Assembly (NCBI GenBank): GCA_002633005.1
Contig: NMRA01000562.1
Span: 125,807 to 189,806 of the forward strand
DNA length: 64,000 nt
DNA from: Phoronis australis
Lineage: Eukaryota > Phoronida > Phoronidae
Direction: 5' to 3'
Numbering within the stretch: the stretch's first letter is position 1; every line of letters starts with the position of its first letter. This document shows positions 53,518 to 64,000 of this stretch, in pieces. The notes beneath the pieces are model-generated. The model did no database searches, had not been told where the DNA came from, and saw only the letters and a program-made list of their open reading frames with translations. Position numbers and translations under genes: made by a program.

Positions 53518-56500
53518 GGTGAGATGACTCGTGGACGAGACGGTCTCGCCACCTGGTGACTGACTTCTGCGTTTGTTGTAAATCTCATGCGCAATGAATA
53601 GTTCTAGTAAATATAACAACTCGAAGAAATGGAGTAGACCGCGAGATCGTCTGCCAAACGTGCGACTGTGAAGAAGGCTGGGCTTTATTTGTATTAAAGC
53701 TATTGTAGCGTAATAAGTTAGCTGTCCACAGAAATAAAAAATGAGACTGTTGACGGAGTCTTCGGACACAGGTGAACAAATCACTTTAATCAAGCAAGTG
53801 TTCTAGTATACTAATATTCGCATGCTTGTCTGGTAAGAGTAAGTAGGTTCGCTAATAACTAATACAGCCTGTAAAACACAGATAATGCTAGACATTTTAA
53901 TTTATCATTCAGTTTTCTGAAAGCGAATGCAGTCTTCTAAATGGCAAAACTGTGCCGAGCCCCCTTAAATGACTTCCATTATATGTAGGCCAAATAAAGA
54001 GCATTCGCGTGAAATTGTTGTTAGGCCTAGTGTTGTCATCATATACTTTGTTATCATCATCATGTCCAATCCGTACGCAATGATTGTCAGACGTTTTTTT
54101 GTTAGTGAAATATCTTAAAAACGTATGTTTCATGACCGATAATAGAAGACACAGGGGAGGAGCTTGGGCCTGTCTTTCCAAGAAGACCACCTGCGCAATG
54201 ACATTCGACTGAGTGTTGTCTCATCTGGAATGTCGTGGATGGCTGGGTCATTGTCAAGGTACAGGCCGGAAAACCATCCTACTCTGTAACACTCCTTGAC
54301 TCACAAATTAAATTAATTGGTTTGATGAAATAAATTGCTTGATTAATTTGCCTCATTCAATAAGTTTGTCCGAATGAGCGTGCATGGTCGGTCCCTCGCA
54401 CCGGAAATGAAGTTCGGTTTTAGAACAATTGTCGCTGCTAATAATGACAATAAGTCATTGGACTTATAAAGAGAAGTCAAGATACTGAATGAATCACTGT
54501 ACTGTCAGACCGAACATGACCACAGCTGGAGCGCGTTCAAGCATTTTTTTTCTTTTCTCTGCTTTAGAAATTAGACCTGTTCTTCACTGACAGAACGTAA
54601 GGCGTAACGAAGCGTTTCATTAATAAGGCGTTCACATGCCGTCCGATCAAAAGGTGAAAGATTTTCACGTGTGAACATTCGTTTGACGTCAGATAGCCTT
54701 CTAATCGTACAGCCACAAATCAAACGTCAAATCGACCTCCATAGCGTGAAAAACACATTTCAATGACGTTTTTGTAGTTAGGCATTATTTGTCCATGTTA
54801 AGTGATGACGCGCCTTCAACTTATATGGCGCGATATGGACCCATAAACAGGAACAGAAATGCACAATTACATCACGTTTTCAAAAACATTAGTAGATCTT
54901 GATTTTTTTCACGGGTACAATTTATAACTTCAATTACAAAATTATGTGTTTGGATTAATTGGTGTGCTCCGACAACGGTTGCACCGTTCATAGGGTAATA
55001 ATTTTCCGGCGTACAGTTTAGTTATTTACCGCGCTATGCAAATCTGGCCTATTAATGTATTGTTTTTAATTTTGGTATTTTAATCTTATTCGTGTCCAAA
55101 ACGTCAAACTACGTCATATTAAACAAGCGAATAGTCAATGTACGTGATTAGCGAGATTACTATCGCTTTAACGTTTACTGGCAATTCCACTTGGGACGGC
55201 GGTTAGGACGCCTCCAATTTGTAAACACTTGTTTTTAGCGGCTGGTCTAGCTTCTGATCAAACGTCCTAACTGCCTTTTTACAAAAATTCTACATCTAAA
55301 CGCGACACAAGTCTATAAATGAGACCGATTTTTCCAAACTTAATCTTACAGGAACATTTGCGTTAATGTAAATAAGTACTTGGAAACTCTTGTTATTGAT
55401 ATACATGTATACATTATAGAGGCGTCGTATTTGTAAAATAATCCATTTATTTGCTAGAACGAGTCATTTTGCATAACAATTTTATTTTATTTTCATTGGA
55501 ACGATTACTGAGGTGAGTTTTAATGAATTAGATTAACGCCATTGAATACACGCTGTTGAGATTTCTGACGCCAGCTACATTCAACATATGTACATCCATA
55601 ACTGTTAGAATTCTTCGTTGAAGAAATGCATTCAGTGGTATTGCTTCGCTGGGCAAGAGACATCCACACTCATTGAACGTCTCGTTATAATTGATTGTTA
55701 AAGATAATTGATAAGGATCAAGATCTCAGGCTAATTTACTCGTGTATGTTTGTCAGTGAACTCATCTCAGTCATGACCGTATCCAGCTGTCAGCCGCCGT
55801 GCAGTGCGATGACTCAGCAGTGGTTTTGTTCACGCACGAGGAGCCAACGCATTTCGCTGACTAAAGCAGCACACAGCAACGAATGAGGTCTAGGTTAAAA
55901 TCCCCCAGATTTAAGTAAAAACGCAGCAAGGATTCAACAGAGAAAGTGGCACCAGCCCGGATCCGGTGAGATCATACTGTGTAATCGTGAAAGATTAAAC
56001 CCTTTCAACTGTTGGACTCATAAATGCCGGTTTCTCATTGGTTGAGCGGGTGAGTGTCCCGGTAATACTCTCACAGAGGTATACGGGACGTGGCATCGAG
56101 AAGGGTGACTTTTTCATGTCCAGTTCCCTTATAAAACGTTGCCATTTCCGACAAAGCTCTCCACGAAACAGTTCAATGTTCATGGAGTTCGAAACTCCTA
56201 CAAAAGGTTCTTTTCCGTTTTAGTAGGTCTACACAAATCTACAAAAGGATTTTAACATTGTTTGTGTGTTTTTAAGTCTGTTTGCAGAAATATTTACTCG
56301 TTTTTGTTAACATGACAGAGCTTCGTGTACTGTTTTAGACTCAGTTGTCCAAGAATCTATACACAAGGGTTTGGCTTTTGGGATTACCTCGAAAAGGAAA
56401 ACGAGTGTTGATTCTGGAACAGCAACCTACAGTGGGAGTCTTCTTCACGGAAACTCTCTACTAACGGATTCTTTTTTCGATTTCATTCTCGAAATGGGTG

Positions 56501-56589
56501 GCTATCCTAATATTCCAAATACAGACACCACTAAAAGTAAAATTGAATGCCTTCGGGATGAGAGTTTTTCAACTCACCCTAGAAAGGAC
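53518..56589. other. No supported gene
   Basis: Scattered short ORFs on both strands (53793-53473 minus, 54190-53909 minus, 55695-55886 plus, 56038-56223 plus) lack supporting signals. The stretch 55985-56220 is open on both strands and resembles a small repeat by composition, without a second copy here. Confidence 0.35.
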
Positions 56590-56768
56590 TGTCCTCCATC
56601 CCAGGTTACTTCCCAGACCTGGCTGAAATTTTGTTTTATACAGCTGGATCCACGGGAGAAATGTGCCTTGCTCAACGACGCGACCACATGGTTGCGGAAG
56701 CCATGGATTCAACCAAAACCCTTTGGTTGAAAGCCCTTGAAGGATAGGCCTACGCTGAGCCACACTGG
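56590..56768 (-). repeat. tRNA-derived SINE, minus strand
   Basis: The minus strand reads TGGCTCAGCGTAGG (A box, near 56757) and GGTTGAATCC (B box, near 56711), followed by GTTGAGCAAGGCACATTTCT near 56675. The GAGCAAGGCAC motif is familiar from deuterostome SINEs and related repeats, by memory only. This explains the 3' half of the 119-codon plus ORF at 56371-56730, which I therefore do not annotate as a gene. Confidence 0.55.
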
Positions 56769-58245
56769 CAGAGCATTACATTTATTTTCTTCTCCCTCGC
56801 GAAGCAGTGAATGACGTTAACAATCATGAAAAGCGAAGTAATTAATTTGGAAAATCAGGAATTTAAAGGTTACCAAGCGGTTTACGGCTGAGAAATGCAT
56901 TTTGAGGTTAATTTTAGATTTTTGGGAGAGAGATATAAAACGGCAAGCTGTTGTTTATTGTGACTTTTAATGAATCGCAGAGTCCTAACAAAAACTGAGG
57001 CTGCGACCTTATCAGGTGTGTTGGTGAAAATGGCCGACGCCGGACGGGTTTGCATTCCACTCCAATAGCTTGACATTCAAGCTTACTTTCGATTGATGTT
57101 GAAGTAAATCTGAAAACGTTTTGAAAAATGTTTTATGTTTCCAGTCTTTGACTAATTAATCAATCAAGTACCTCGGTGAGCCTCAGCTGAAACATTTTGA
57201 CTGAAGTCGGCCAGTCGACATACGCCTACACGAAAGTCGCTTTCCAGACAGGACAAACCAGCTTTGGAACTGCGATAACTTGATCATTACAAATGCTAAC
57301 TAGTGCAATTATTGGAGATTATCTATAACCATAGTGTTGCGTTAGGTGAGTGGCTAGGTGCAGTGCGAGTAAGTCGATACCTAAATATCACGACGTTGAA
57401 CAGTGGAGGAAGTTGTGGGCAGTCCTAATAGATTTTTTGCGAAAATGAAAGCAAAACAACACATTCACTGATGAAAATCACAATATTTGTAAGCTTCTCT
57501 TTTTTAAACACCAAGTACTACATGTAGCTGAAAATAGTAAAGTAGTTTTAGAAAGACCTCCCTTTAGACTGGAGCTGCTTATTTCCAACGGTGCATCAAG
57601 GACGCCGGAAAGGGGAGTGGCAAACGATCACTCTTTTCTAAGGAAATACATTCCGCGTAGCTTCTAAAAACGGCCATTTTTGTCGCGTCACACTGTAGGA
57701 CCCAATGTCTTGGACCCCGTCTTAATCCGAATACAGATTTTCGGAATTACCTGTCAATTTATCGGTCGAAAATGCATTCTTTGTTGGGTGGTATAGTCTT
57801 CTTGAAGGTATTGGCTTTGGTCAGAGCTTCAAAACAATGAGATCAGTTGTTTGTGATTTTTTACAAATTTCTCATTGTTACCGTTGTTTGTCAGACTTTT
57901 ATTGAAATCAAAGTCGGTGTCTTTCCCGTTTAAACACCGCTACTTAACATCTGGCGTTTGACTCCAAGAAGAGCGTTCGACTTCTATTGCAAAACTAATG
58001 AGTTCGATACCGTGCTACGGTTAATTTCGGTAAAGCTACTTTTCTGGCCAATAATGTCGCTTCAGCCACAAATGACCACGAGCATGACCGGTATTTCCTT
58101 TTGACAAGGTCACATGTGATTTCAACATCGTTTCAATGTTAGTACCTATTTAAAAATTCGTGGCCTGGTACTGTATAAGTGCAAGTAGGCCTAAATCGCC
58201 GGACAAGAAAGCCCAAGTTCAGTTAATTTTTCTCTTCTGTCGTAG
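56769..58245. other. No supported gene
   Basis: No repeat or ORF I can support. GGCCGACG at 57032 lies in a short CpG-containing patch. The last 25 bp are the pyrimidine tract and acceptor of the exon at 58246. Confidence 0.4.
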
Positions 58246-58460
58246 GCCGTCATGTACTTCCACCTTTGAGTGTCGTCAGTTTCCTGTCGATAGCGACCGA
58301 TAGGTGGGTCAGTTCAAATACCCAGATTTTCTTAACATCTCCAGCGAGTGGTCTCAAGGATAAAAATGACGGTTTGTGGACACAGTTTTTATTGGACATC
58401 TCGGGTGTTATCTTGGCAATATACTCCAGGTTGGAGTTCTATTCAAACAAAAAAACAAAG
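58246..58460 (+). CDS. Candidate internal exon, two hydrophobic segments
   Basis: A strong acceptor (TTTTTCTCTTCTGTCGTAG) ends at 58245 and an AAAG/GTAAAA donor follows 58460. The 71 codons between are open. They read VLPPLSVVSFLSIATDRWV, a polar loop containing NDGLWTQ, and then FLLDISGVILAIYSRLEF. A hydrophobic stretch ending T-D-x-W and a later G-L-W recall tetraspan claudin/PMP22-type proteins, but the match is loose and the family call is speculative. It ends in phase 0, compatible with the exon at 61274. This is the best-supported host exon in the right half. Confidence 0.45.
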
Positions 58461-59631
58461 GTAAAAATGACGAACTAGAGTCACGCTGTTGATGAATGAA
58501 AGCAGCTCACGAAGACTAAAAAATGCTACTCTTTTCTAACGTTGAGATGCAAGCTGAACTACGCCGATAAAAGCTGGTAATAGTTGAGCGGAACAGTTCG
58601 TAATAGGTTGAGAGTAACAGTCATGATGCTCGAAAACATGCTTGGCAAAACATTTGCTGCATTGAATTCAATTCACCGGATTCAGCCGGTTCAACTGGTT
58701 AAAATATGTAATGACGACTTCCGGCTTACAGAACAGTCAGATTGTCTTAGTCATTTGACACGGTGGGCCCGGCGAAGTGAATCGCGTCCATCCACTGAAA
58801 TGTGCAGTATTCTTCAAGCCTCTTTTAGCCAACTGACACTGAGTATTTTAATATTTTGAACCTGGTCCATTAACTCTTGACAACAAAAACAAAGCAATGT
58901 ACTAAACAATAGCAATGACAGATTTCAACAATTACGGATGTTCGCTCGGAGTATGAGCTTGTTTAGTAAAACGCCATTTTCACGTTTAGGACCGAGTCAA
59001 GTACAATTAATTTACTGAAATAAAGATGAATAATAATCATAAAAGCAGATTTACATTGTCCTTTAATCAACTAAGCACTTTGCAAATTATTACCGGAGTA
59101 TGGACAATGAGTCCAACCGTTGTCGATGGTCATCCACTAATCCTGAAAAACAAGTTTGTAAAAATTTCGAGTACCAAAATGCCCCATTGGGACACATAGA
59201 CCTGTAAAAATTTCGACCATGTGATAAAGACTGTGTATCTCTATTCCCATTTCCGTCAACGTAGAGTTAGACAGGCCTTGAGTAAATATCCGTTTCAAGC
59301 ATTACCGAAATACATGTACATCTGGTAAGTCTGTAGGAAGCATTATTGACGAGGAACAACATGCAAGCACATCTTTTTACAGAACAGTCACGTATAACAT
59401 CCACGAGCATTATAAATAAATCTGAGGTAGAAAACATAGCAAAAGATGAGAGTTTTGCAAACAAAGTCAACCACCTTTATACTTAAAGAGAATTTTGTTG
59501 ACATCCCTCGCACTGCCGTCGCCGAGTAGGCTTTCCTCTGCCAAGTCGTTCCGCCATTGACCTTTATACAGGCAGATGGAAACGAACGGATTGTGAAAAA
59601 GCGCTTTGATCACAGCCGAATTTGCCAGTCA
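58461..59631. other. No supported gene
   Basis: If the exon calls on either side are right this is intron. A 78-codon ATG reading at 58623-58859 (+) has no convincing splice edges. Confidence 0.4.
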
Positions 59632-59883
59632 TCAGGTGGCGAAAATGAAATATTTCCATAACTCGCCATTATTGACATGCTTCAGAAGGAGGTGAGAGGA
59701 ACCGCAAAAATCTCCATTCTCGCTAACCTGGACAATTTTGAAGAGTTTGTCGAAGTCGATTACTCTTGCGTTGCTCCCTCTAAATTTGGCACCCAGTGGA
59801 CTAGGTATTTGTAGAGTATGAACAACACATTTTACATAGACAACTCCACTTGGCTTCGAGGAAGGGTGCTTATTCTTGGACAT
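59632..59883 (-). CDS. Candidate small ORF, function unknown
   Basis: An ATG ORF of 83 codons (MSKNKHPSSKPSGVVYVKCV ... LWKYFIFAT) with globular-looking composition. CCAG before GTTAGC near residue 58 could be a donor, leaving the rest intronic. No promoter is seen and it lies opposite the plus-strand model, so the two compete unless nested. Confidence 0.25.
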   Translation of the reverse strand: MSKNKHPSSKPSGVVYVKCVVHTLQIPSPLGAKFRGSNARVIDFDKLFKIVQVSENGDFCGSSHLLLKHVNNGELWKYFIFAT

Positions 59884-61273
59884 CAGGCTACGATGCAGAG
59901 CCGAGAAGTAAAGCCTTGATCAATCCCACGTCTAGAACACTTGCCGTTTCTCGTCGAAAATCAGTCAGTGAAGAGATTCTTTTTGGTTAATCTGCAATTG
60001 AAATCGTGTCAGCTTTTAAGGGAGTTTCAAGTTGTCGACGCCACTACAACCAGAAGATAGTCGTAAACAAGTTTGACTAACCCTACAAGTTGTTTTGTCC
60101 ATCTCCTGCTTTTAATTGAGCCCAATATTTTCGCTATTTATAGTTCGCTATAAGATATATAATTGCATTTAAGTACGTCTATTAATACTGTGACAGCGAA
60201 AACTTGTGTAGTATAAACAATCGTGTTTTTGGAGATCAAACCCGCTTTCGCCAAACGTTATCTAGGTCCCTTGAATTCACGATGATGAAAATGTACTCTG
60301 TAGTTTCTGGTGAACACCAAAGCGTAAGGTTCAACCAGTACTCAAAATCGTGAGCAATATTCAGTTTTCGGGTAGTGAAATCTCAAGCAAACTTGGAGAA
60401 ATTTACTCGAAAATTTCAGGACACCTGTACATCAACGTAGATTACTTCAAAAGTGTTCAATTTGTGTATTTGAAGACTGAATTTCACATTTGATATTTTA
60501 GTGAACACTGCGACTATGTTTAAGAAAATTGCAATCAGTGTGAAATAATTCACAAAGTACACGCCCCACACTTTTTATTAGAAAATTTATGAGACGACAA
60601 TGGTCTTTTTCGCACGTCTTTTGCCGATACTTTTACTCGTTGACTGGACAGTGCATTGTGTTAGGTTTTAAAAATTAATTCCGTTTTCTGGTTTTATCGC
60701 GCTAAGGACTTCCAACGAGACTCGAAAAATAAATCTGTAGTCGGAGTGCCTAGTGAAAAAAATTGGGTAAAGTTTGATGGACGAAATTTCTAGAGTACGT
60801 AGAGTGTGGAGTATAGCAACTTAAAGTGCTTTACGTTTCTGAGCAAAGTTTGGTAGTCGCGGGTCGTGGACCGTATACGATTCAGAGGTGACGTAGCGCC
60901 CGCCCGACTTTCTGGCTACTGGAAACCTCTTATTTGGACCCATGATCAAGTGAATTTAGCATCAATAAGCCACATGACGTATCAAATCTTCCAAATCACG
61001 TGCATTCCGTAAAAGTGGTTTGGCAAGATTGTGAATGACAACGAAAAAATACGCGTTTGATGTTTTGGGAGTAAGCACGAGCAATTACCACATCGATACA
61101 GCAAAATGGCAGTCACAGAAGTGATTGGTGGGTAGGGTTCAAATAATGGGAGAAAATTTACGGCTTCTTTTCCATAAGCGAGAATTGCACGTGCCAAGAG
61201 TCTGGAAGGTATCAATCCTGTGCAGATGATCCTAGCGTCAATGTCGTACAATGGAGGTTTCTGTTATATTCAG
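59884..61273. other. No supported gene on the plus strand
   Basis: A minus-strand open stretch (61262-61084; VNFLPLFEPYPPITSVTAIL) has acceptor- and donor-like edges, but it abuts the better plus-strand exon at 61274 and is not annotated. Confidence 0.35.
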
Positions 61274-61369
61274 AAAAGTCGCCGATGCAAGCCTGCGGTT
61301 TCTTATCACAAAGCTCTACAGGAAGTGCTCAGCGAAAGCATGTTGCATTGCACACCAGTGAATACCAAG
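61274..61369 (+). CDS. Candidate internal exon, 32 codons
   Basis: Acceptor TTTCTGTTATATTCAG ends at 61273; AATACCAAG before GTATTT gives the donor after 61369. The exon is 96 nt and phase 0 on both sides, reading KSRRCKPAVSYHKALQEVLS and so on. Its phases fit the exons at 58246 and 62031. The frame also stays open 20 codons beyond the donor, so an unspliced reading cannot be excluded. Confidence 0.35.
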
Positions 61370-62030
61370 GTATTTTTGAACGATTTTGGAGCTGAGTTTT
61401 GTGAATACGAGTTTTGTTTTTTACGCTAAACATCCAATGTGAACAGGAAACGCGAGGAGTGTTCCTAGAGTGTGTCATTTAATGACTGGTCACGCTGCTC
61501 TAACTAAACAGGACAAAAGCCTTGATTTGAAGCAATGAATTGAAGATACGTGACATCGAACTGTCTGTGGATACTGGACTGAAATAGGATCAATGTATTT
61601 ACGACAAATGTTTCAGTGTAGGCATACCACCATGTGTATATACATGTACTCAAAACTGGACACAAATTTTGACCAATTTCTAAGCAAATATCTAAAAAAT
61701 GAAATTCCATGCGATATGATTGCCCCATTATCAAATGACTAGTTAAGTAATATGGTTTCTCGCGAATTTTTGTACGACTCTCCGGGCCTACAACCGGGGG
61801 CTGGAGCAAACTCTTTTTTACTTAATCAAAGTACAAAAACATACTTGATGTTTTAAATGACGAGTGTTGATAGTGCGACTTAAAAAGGATACCACAGTAG
61901 TATCGAGATGAGACGATTCAGAAATTACGATATTTTGAACAATGTTAAATGGAAAACTTTTAAGTAATATATAAGAATGAAGTGAGTTATTAAGTGACAT
62001 ATGTCACTATGAACACCAGTCCTACCGCAG

Positions 62031-62354
62031 TGTATCCATAGAAACCAAAAAGTGTTAATCTGTTTTACTATTTCACGACTCCATTTTGCGACCGCCGCAA
62101 AATTCTTTGAAACAATCAACTTTCGCCATCGTGTGGGACGTCCCAGGGCAAAAGTCATGCAGGGGTCTAGCTATATTCAACCAAACTGGCTTTTAAAACA
62201 GCATTATAATTATTTTATGCAGCATGTTGCCAAAAGGAACCAACTCCAGACAAGAGACTCATCAGCTATGGAGCGACTTGAAACCGAGGCTACAAGGACA
62301 AAAGCTAAATTCATGCAAAATTTGAAAGTTTCTATGTCCAAATCACCGAGCTAA
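62031..62354 (+). CDS. Candidate terminal exon, helical C-terminus
   Basis: An acceptor-like CCAGTCCTACCGCAG ends at 62030. The frame then runs 107 codons to TAA at 62352-62354. The last 65 residues are charged and probably helical (NYFMQHVAKRNQLQTRDSSA, MERLETEATRTKAKFMQN), without Pro or Gly, suggesting a coiled coil or peripheral helix. Phase 0 entry fits 61274-61369. The minus strand is also open here (62158-61925), which weakens the call. Confidence 0.35.
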   Translation, partial: CIHRNQKVLICFTISRLHFATAAKFFETINFRHRVGRPRAKVMQGSSYIQPNWLLKQHYNYFMQHVAKRNQLQTRDSSAMERLETEATRTKAKFMQNLKVSMSKSPS

Positions 62355-63298
62355 TAGCATAGAATTATTATCGAGCGCTGTTTTCCCCATTTACTCGCCA
62401 TTTTACGTGAAATCTGCAGTTCATTGTCGGGTTCCAATAGAGGGCATTGTAAAAACTGGCTTGTTTATTCCACTTAGTTCAATACGACGCCAGTGCACAC
62501 GTATTCTGAACTCGAAATTGTGGACTGTTGAATGTCTTACATCCTATGCGTACACCGGGTGTTCAAACATAAGATGTATGTATTTGTAACATGCTCTAGG
62601 AGGTCCGGTTTTATATCCGATTTTAAGACAAGACTGCTAAAATAACCGTTGTTATGAAGCCATTACCGGTACCATGGCAACACGCCTGGCACGTGTATAG
62701 GATGTGTAGAAAGACATTCAGCACAATCATTTCACGGATCCAATAACCACGACTTTTGTTGATTTTAAAGTCCTATTTGCCAGTTCAAGCACTCAAAGTT
62801 AGGATGCTTTAACTCCGATTAAAACCGCGTGAACAACTAGTTTGTAGCTTTGATTTGATCATTGTAGGCTTGAAGTATTAAAAGGCTATTTCACTCTCAC
62901 TTACTGCCTGAACATAAAAAATGAAATTGAATAAATTAACACTAGCAATTTGGTTTAAAAAATAGCTGGTCATGAAAGCAATTAGCTTTTACCATTAAAA
63001 GAAATAGATGGATTAATGACCTGCTTCTAACTTGAAGCGGATCAATTTCCGAGGAGTTACATATAATTAATTGGCGAACAGTGTCACTACACACTTCTTC
63101 GCATACTCTTTCTAAATTGCCAAAGCGACGGGGGTTCTTTTTGGAAATGGCGGATCTTGTGTGATCAGTGAACCTCTCCGAATGATCCGCATTCGAGCGT
63201 TGAAGCGGGTGACCTCGTCTCCTCACTAAAAGCCACTGGGCACGCCTCTCAGTGAAATTTCATTTATGTGTTTTTGTGGCAGTGATCAGTCATTTTAG
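62355..63298. other. No supported gene; possible 3' flank
   Basis: AATAAA occurs at 62930, far from the stop at 62354. A GTG-initiated minus ORF of 94 codons (63226-62942) reads partly like protein (NLERVCEEVCSDTVRQLI) but has no start or splice support. Confidence 0.35.
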
Positions 63299-63503
63299 GA
63301 GCGCACAAGGTTATTGGTGTATCGAAAACTCATTGCCAAACTGCAAGTTCAACTCAGACCAAGGTGTCCTAATCACCCCTTACTTCGTCTTGCATTCAGA
63401 TTTTTCAAAACACAACGACAATGCAGAGCAGCTGATTGAAACTTTATGGGGCCTACCATATTGTGAAAATACTGGTCCCAGCTGGATGGGAGTGTTTGGT
63501 TAA
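63299..63503 (+). CDS. Candidate terminal exon of a Cys-containing protein
   Basis: CAGTCATTTTAG provides an acceptor ending at 63298. The exon reads SAQGYWCIENSLPNCKFNSD, then LITPYFVLHSDFSKHNDNAE and LWGLPYCENTGPSWMGVFG before TAA. Three Cys, an aromatic-rich composition and a hydrophobic stretch just upstream in frame (FHLCVFVAVISHF) hint at a secreted protein. That upstream reading has no ATG, so I treat it as intron. Confidence 0.3.
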
Positions 63504-64000
63504 ACTGAAATGTAATCAGCCGTTAGACCATTCGACACACAATAGAAGAACCAACAGGCGCAATCACGCTCATTCCGTTAAAATGCCGTTCCCTTTGAAA
63601 AAGAACAGAAAACACTAACGTGACAAATAGATCCCCCCAAATGGACCCATTGAGACTCGGTGTGCCAACAGTGACCCATAGCCGCACTTTTAAAAAATGA
63701 TTTACTGTATGTTAAGGTAAACTATAAGAACATGCAAAGGTTCGAAATAGAAGACCATAAGAAAACAGCATGGATGTGCTATGGGCTCGCCCTGGCGTAA
63801 CTCAACTGGATGTCTCAAAATTTCCATGCTTTTAAGAAGACCTTAAGCTTTTTAATGTATTCGACTCACCGGTCATAGCATTTGTTTGGATATAAGGCCA
63901 GCTCTTTTGTTTAAAGTTGTAAGTTTGTTGTTTGTTTCATGTCAGTCAGCTATTATCTTTGACTAGTGCAACTAGTAAAGTATTGACTGACTATAACCAT
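63504..64000. other. No recognisable feature
   Basis: No ORF, repeat or AATAAA that I can support to the window edge. Confidence 0.4.

Noticed and set aside
56371-56730. 119-codon plus-strand ORF
   Set aside because: Its 3' half is the reverse complement of a tRNA-derived SINE and the start is TTG without promoter or splice support.
61084-61262. Minus-strand exon with acceptor and donor edges
   Set aside because: It directly abuts the plus-strand exon at 61274, so both cannot easily be real; the plus-strand splice signals are better. It remains a possible alternative.

Overview
This is eukaryotic, almost certainly animal, genomic DNA. It is AT-rich (about 60% by eye) and has no operons, long ORFs or bacterial signals. 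Short open stretches are bounded by GT/AG splice-like sites. The palindromes TACATGTA and TAGGCCTA occur far more often than chance, and tRNA-derived SINE heads and many small terminal-inverted-repeat (TIR) elements are present. This suits a marine invertebrate, perhaps a hemichordate, cephalochordate or similar; that placement is inference.

Layout. 1-1.5 kb: a degenerate tandem array, a (TA)n tract and a broken coding remnant. 1.5-7.0 kb: one large TIR-bounded element with palindrome-rich ends and eroded coding remnants ending in a Cys-rich tail. 7.1-9.3 kb: the first copy of a TTAA-flanked family; a 2.56-kb copy with intact ends lies inverted at 42.9-45.5 kb, and a partial copy at 34.7 kb sits inside another TIR element (33.8-36.5 kb). 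9.3-19 kb: mostly unrecognised, with one good candidate for a small secreted basic protein (14.58 kb) and a MITE copy. 19-21.6 kb: a THAP-domain ORF, a 30-bp minisatellite, a frameshifted second THAP gene and a convergent acidic ORF. 22-23.4 kb: a phase-compatible three-exon gene model. 24-28 kb: further MITEs, one with a clear 8-bp target duplication. 30.5-33.6 kb: two inverted copies of a 600-bp element, the second nested in a TTAA element that carries a THAP remnant. 37.5 kb: another THAP remnant. 39-42.7 kb: a foldback MITE, a SINE and a duplicated segment around an assembly gap. 45.5-50 kb: a 22-bp-unit foldback and a complete 1.5-kb TTAA element encoding a frameshifted THAP domain. 50-64 kb: sparse SINEs and several candidate host exons, of which 58.25-58.46 kb is the best.

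The unifying theme is transposable DNA. At least five THAP zinc-finger loci lie in 64 kb, two of them inside TTAA-flanked, Kolobok-like elements, together with at least six further TIR or foldback families. Host gene content is low, and every host exon call here is a prediction from splice signals and reading frame only, with no homology search behind it.
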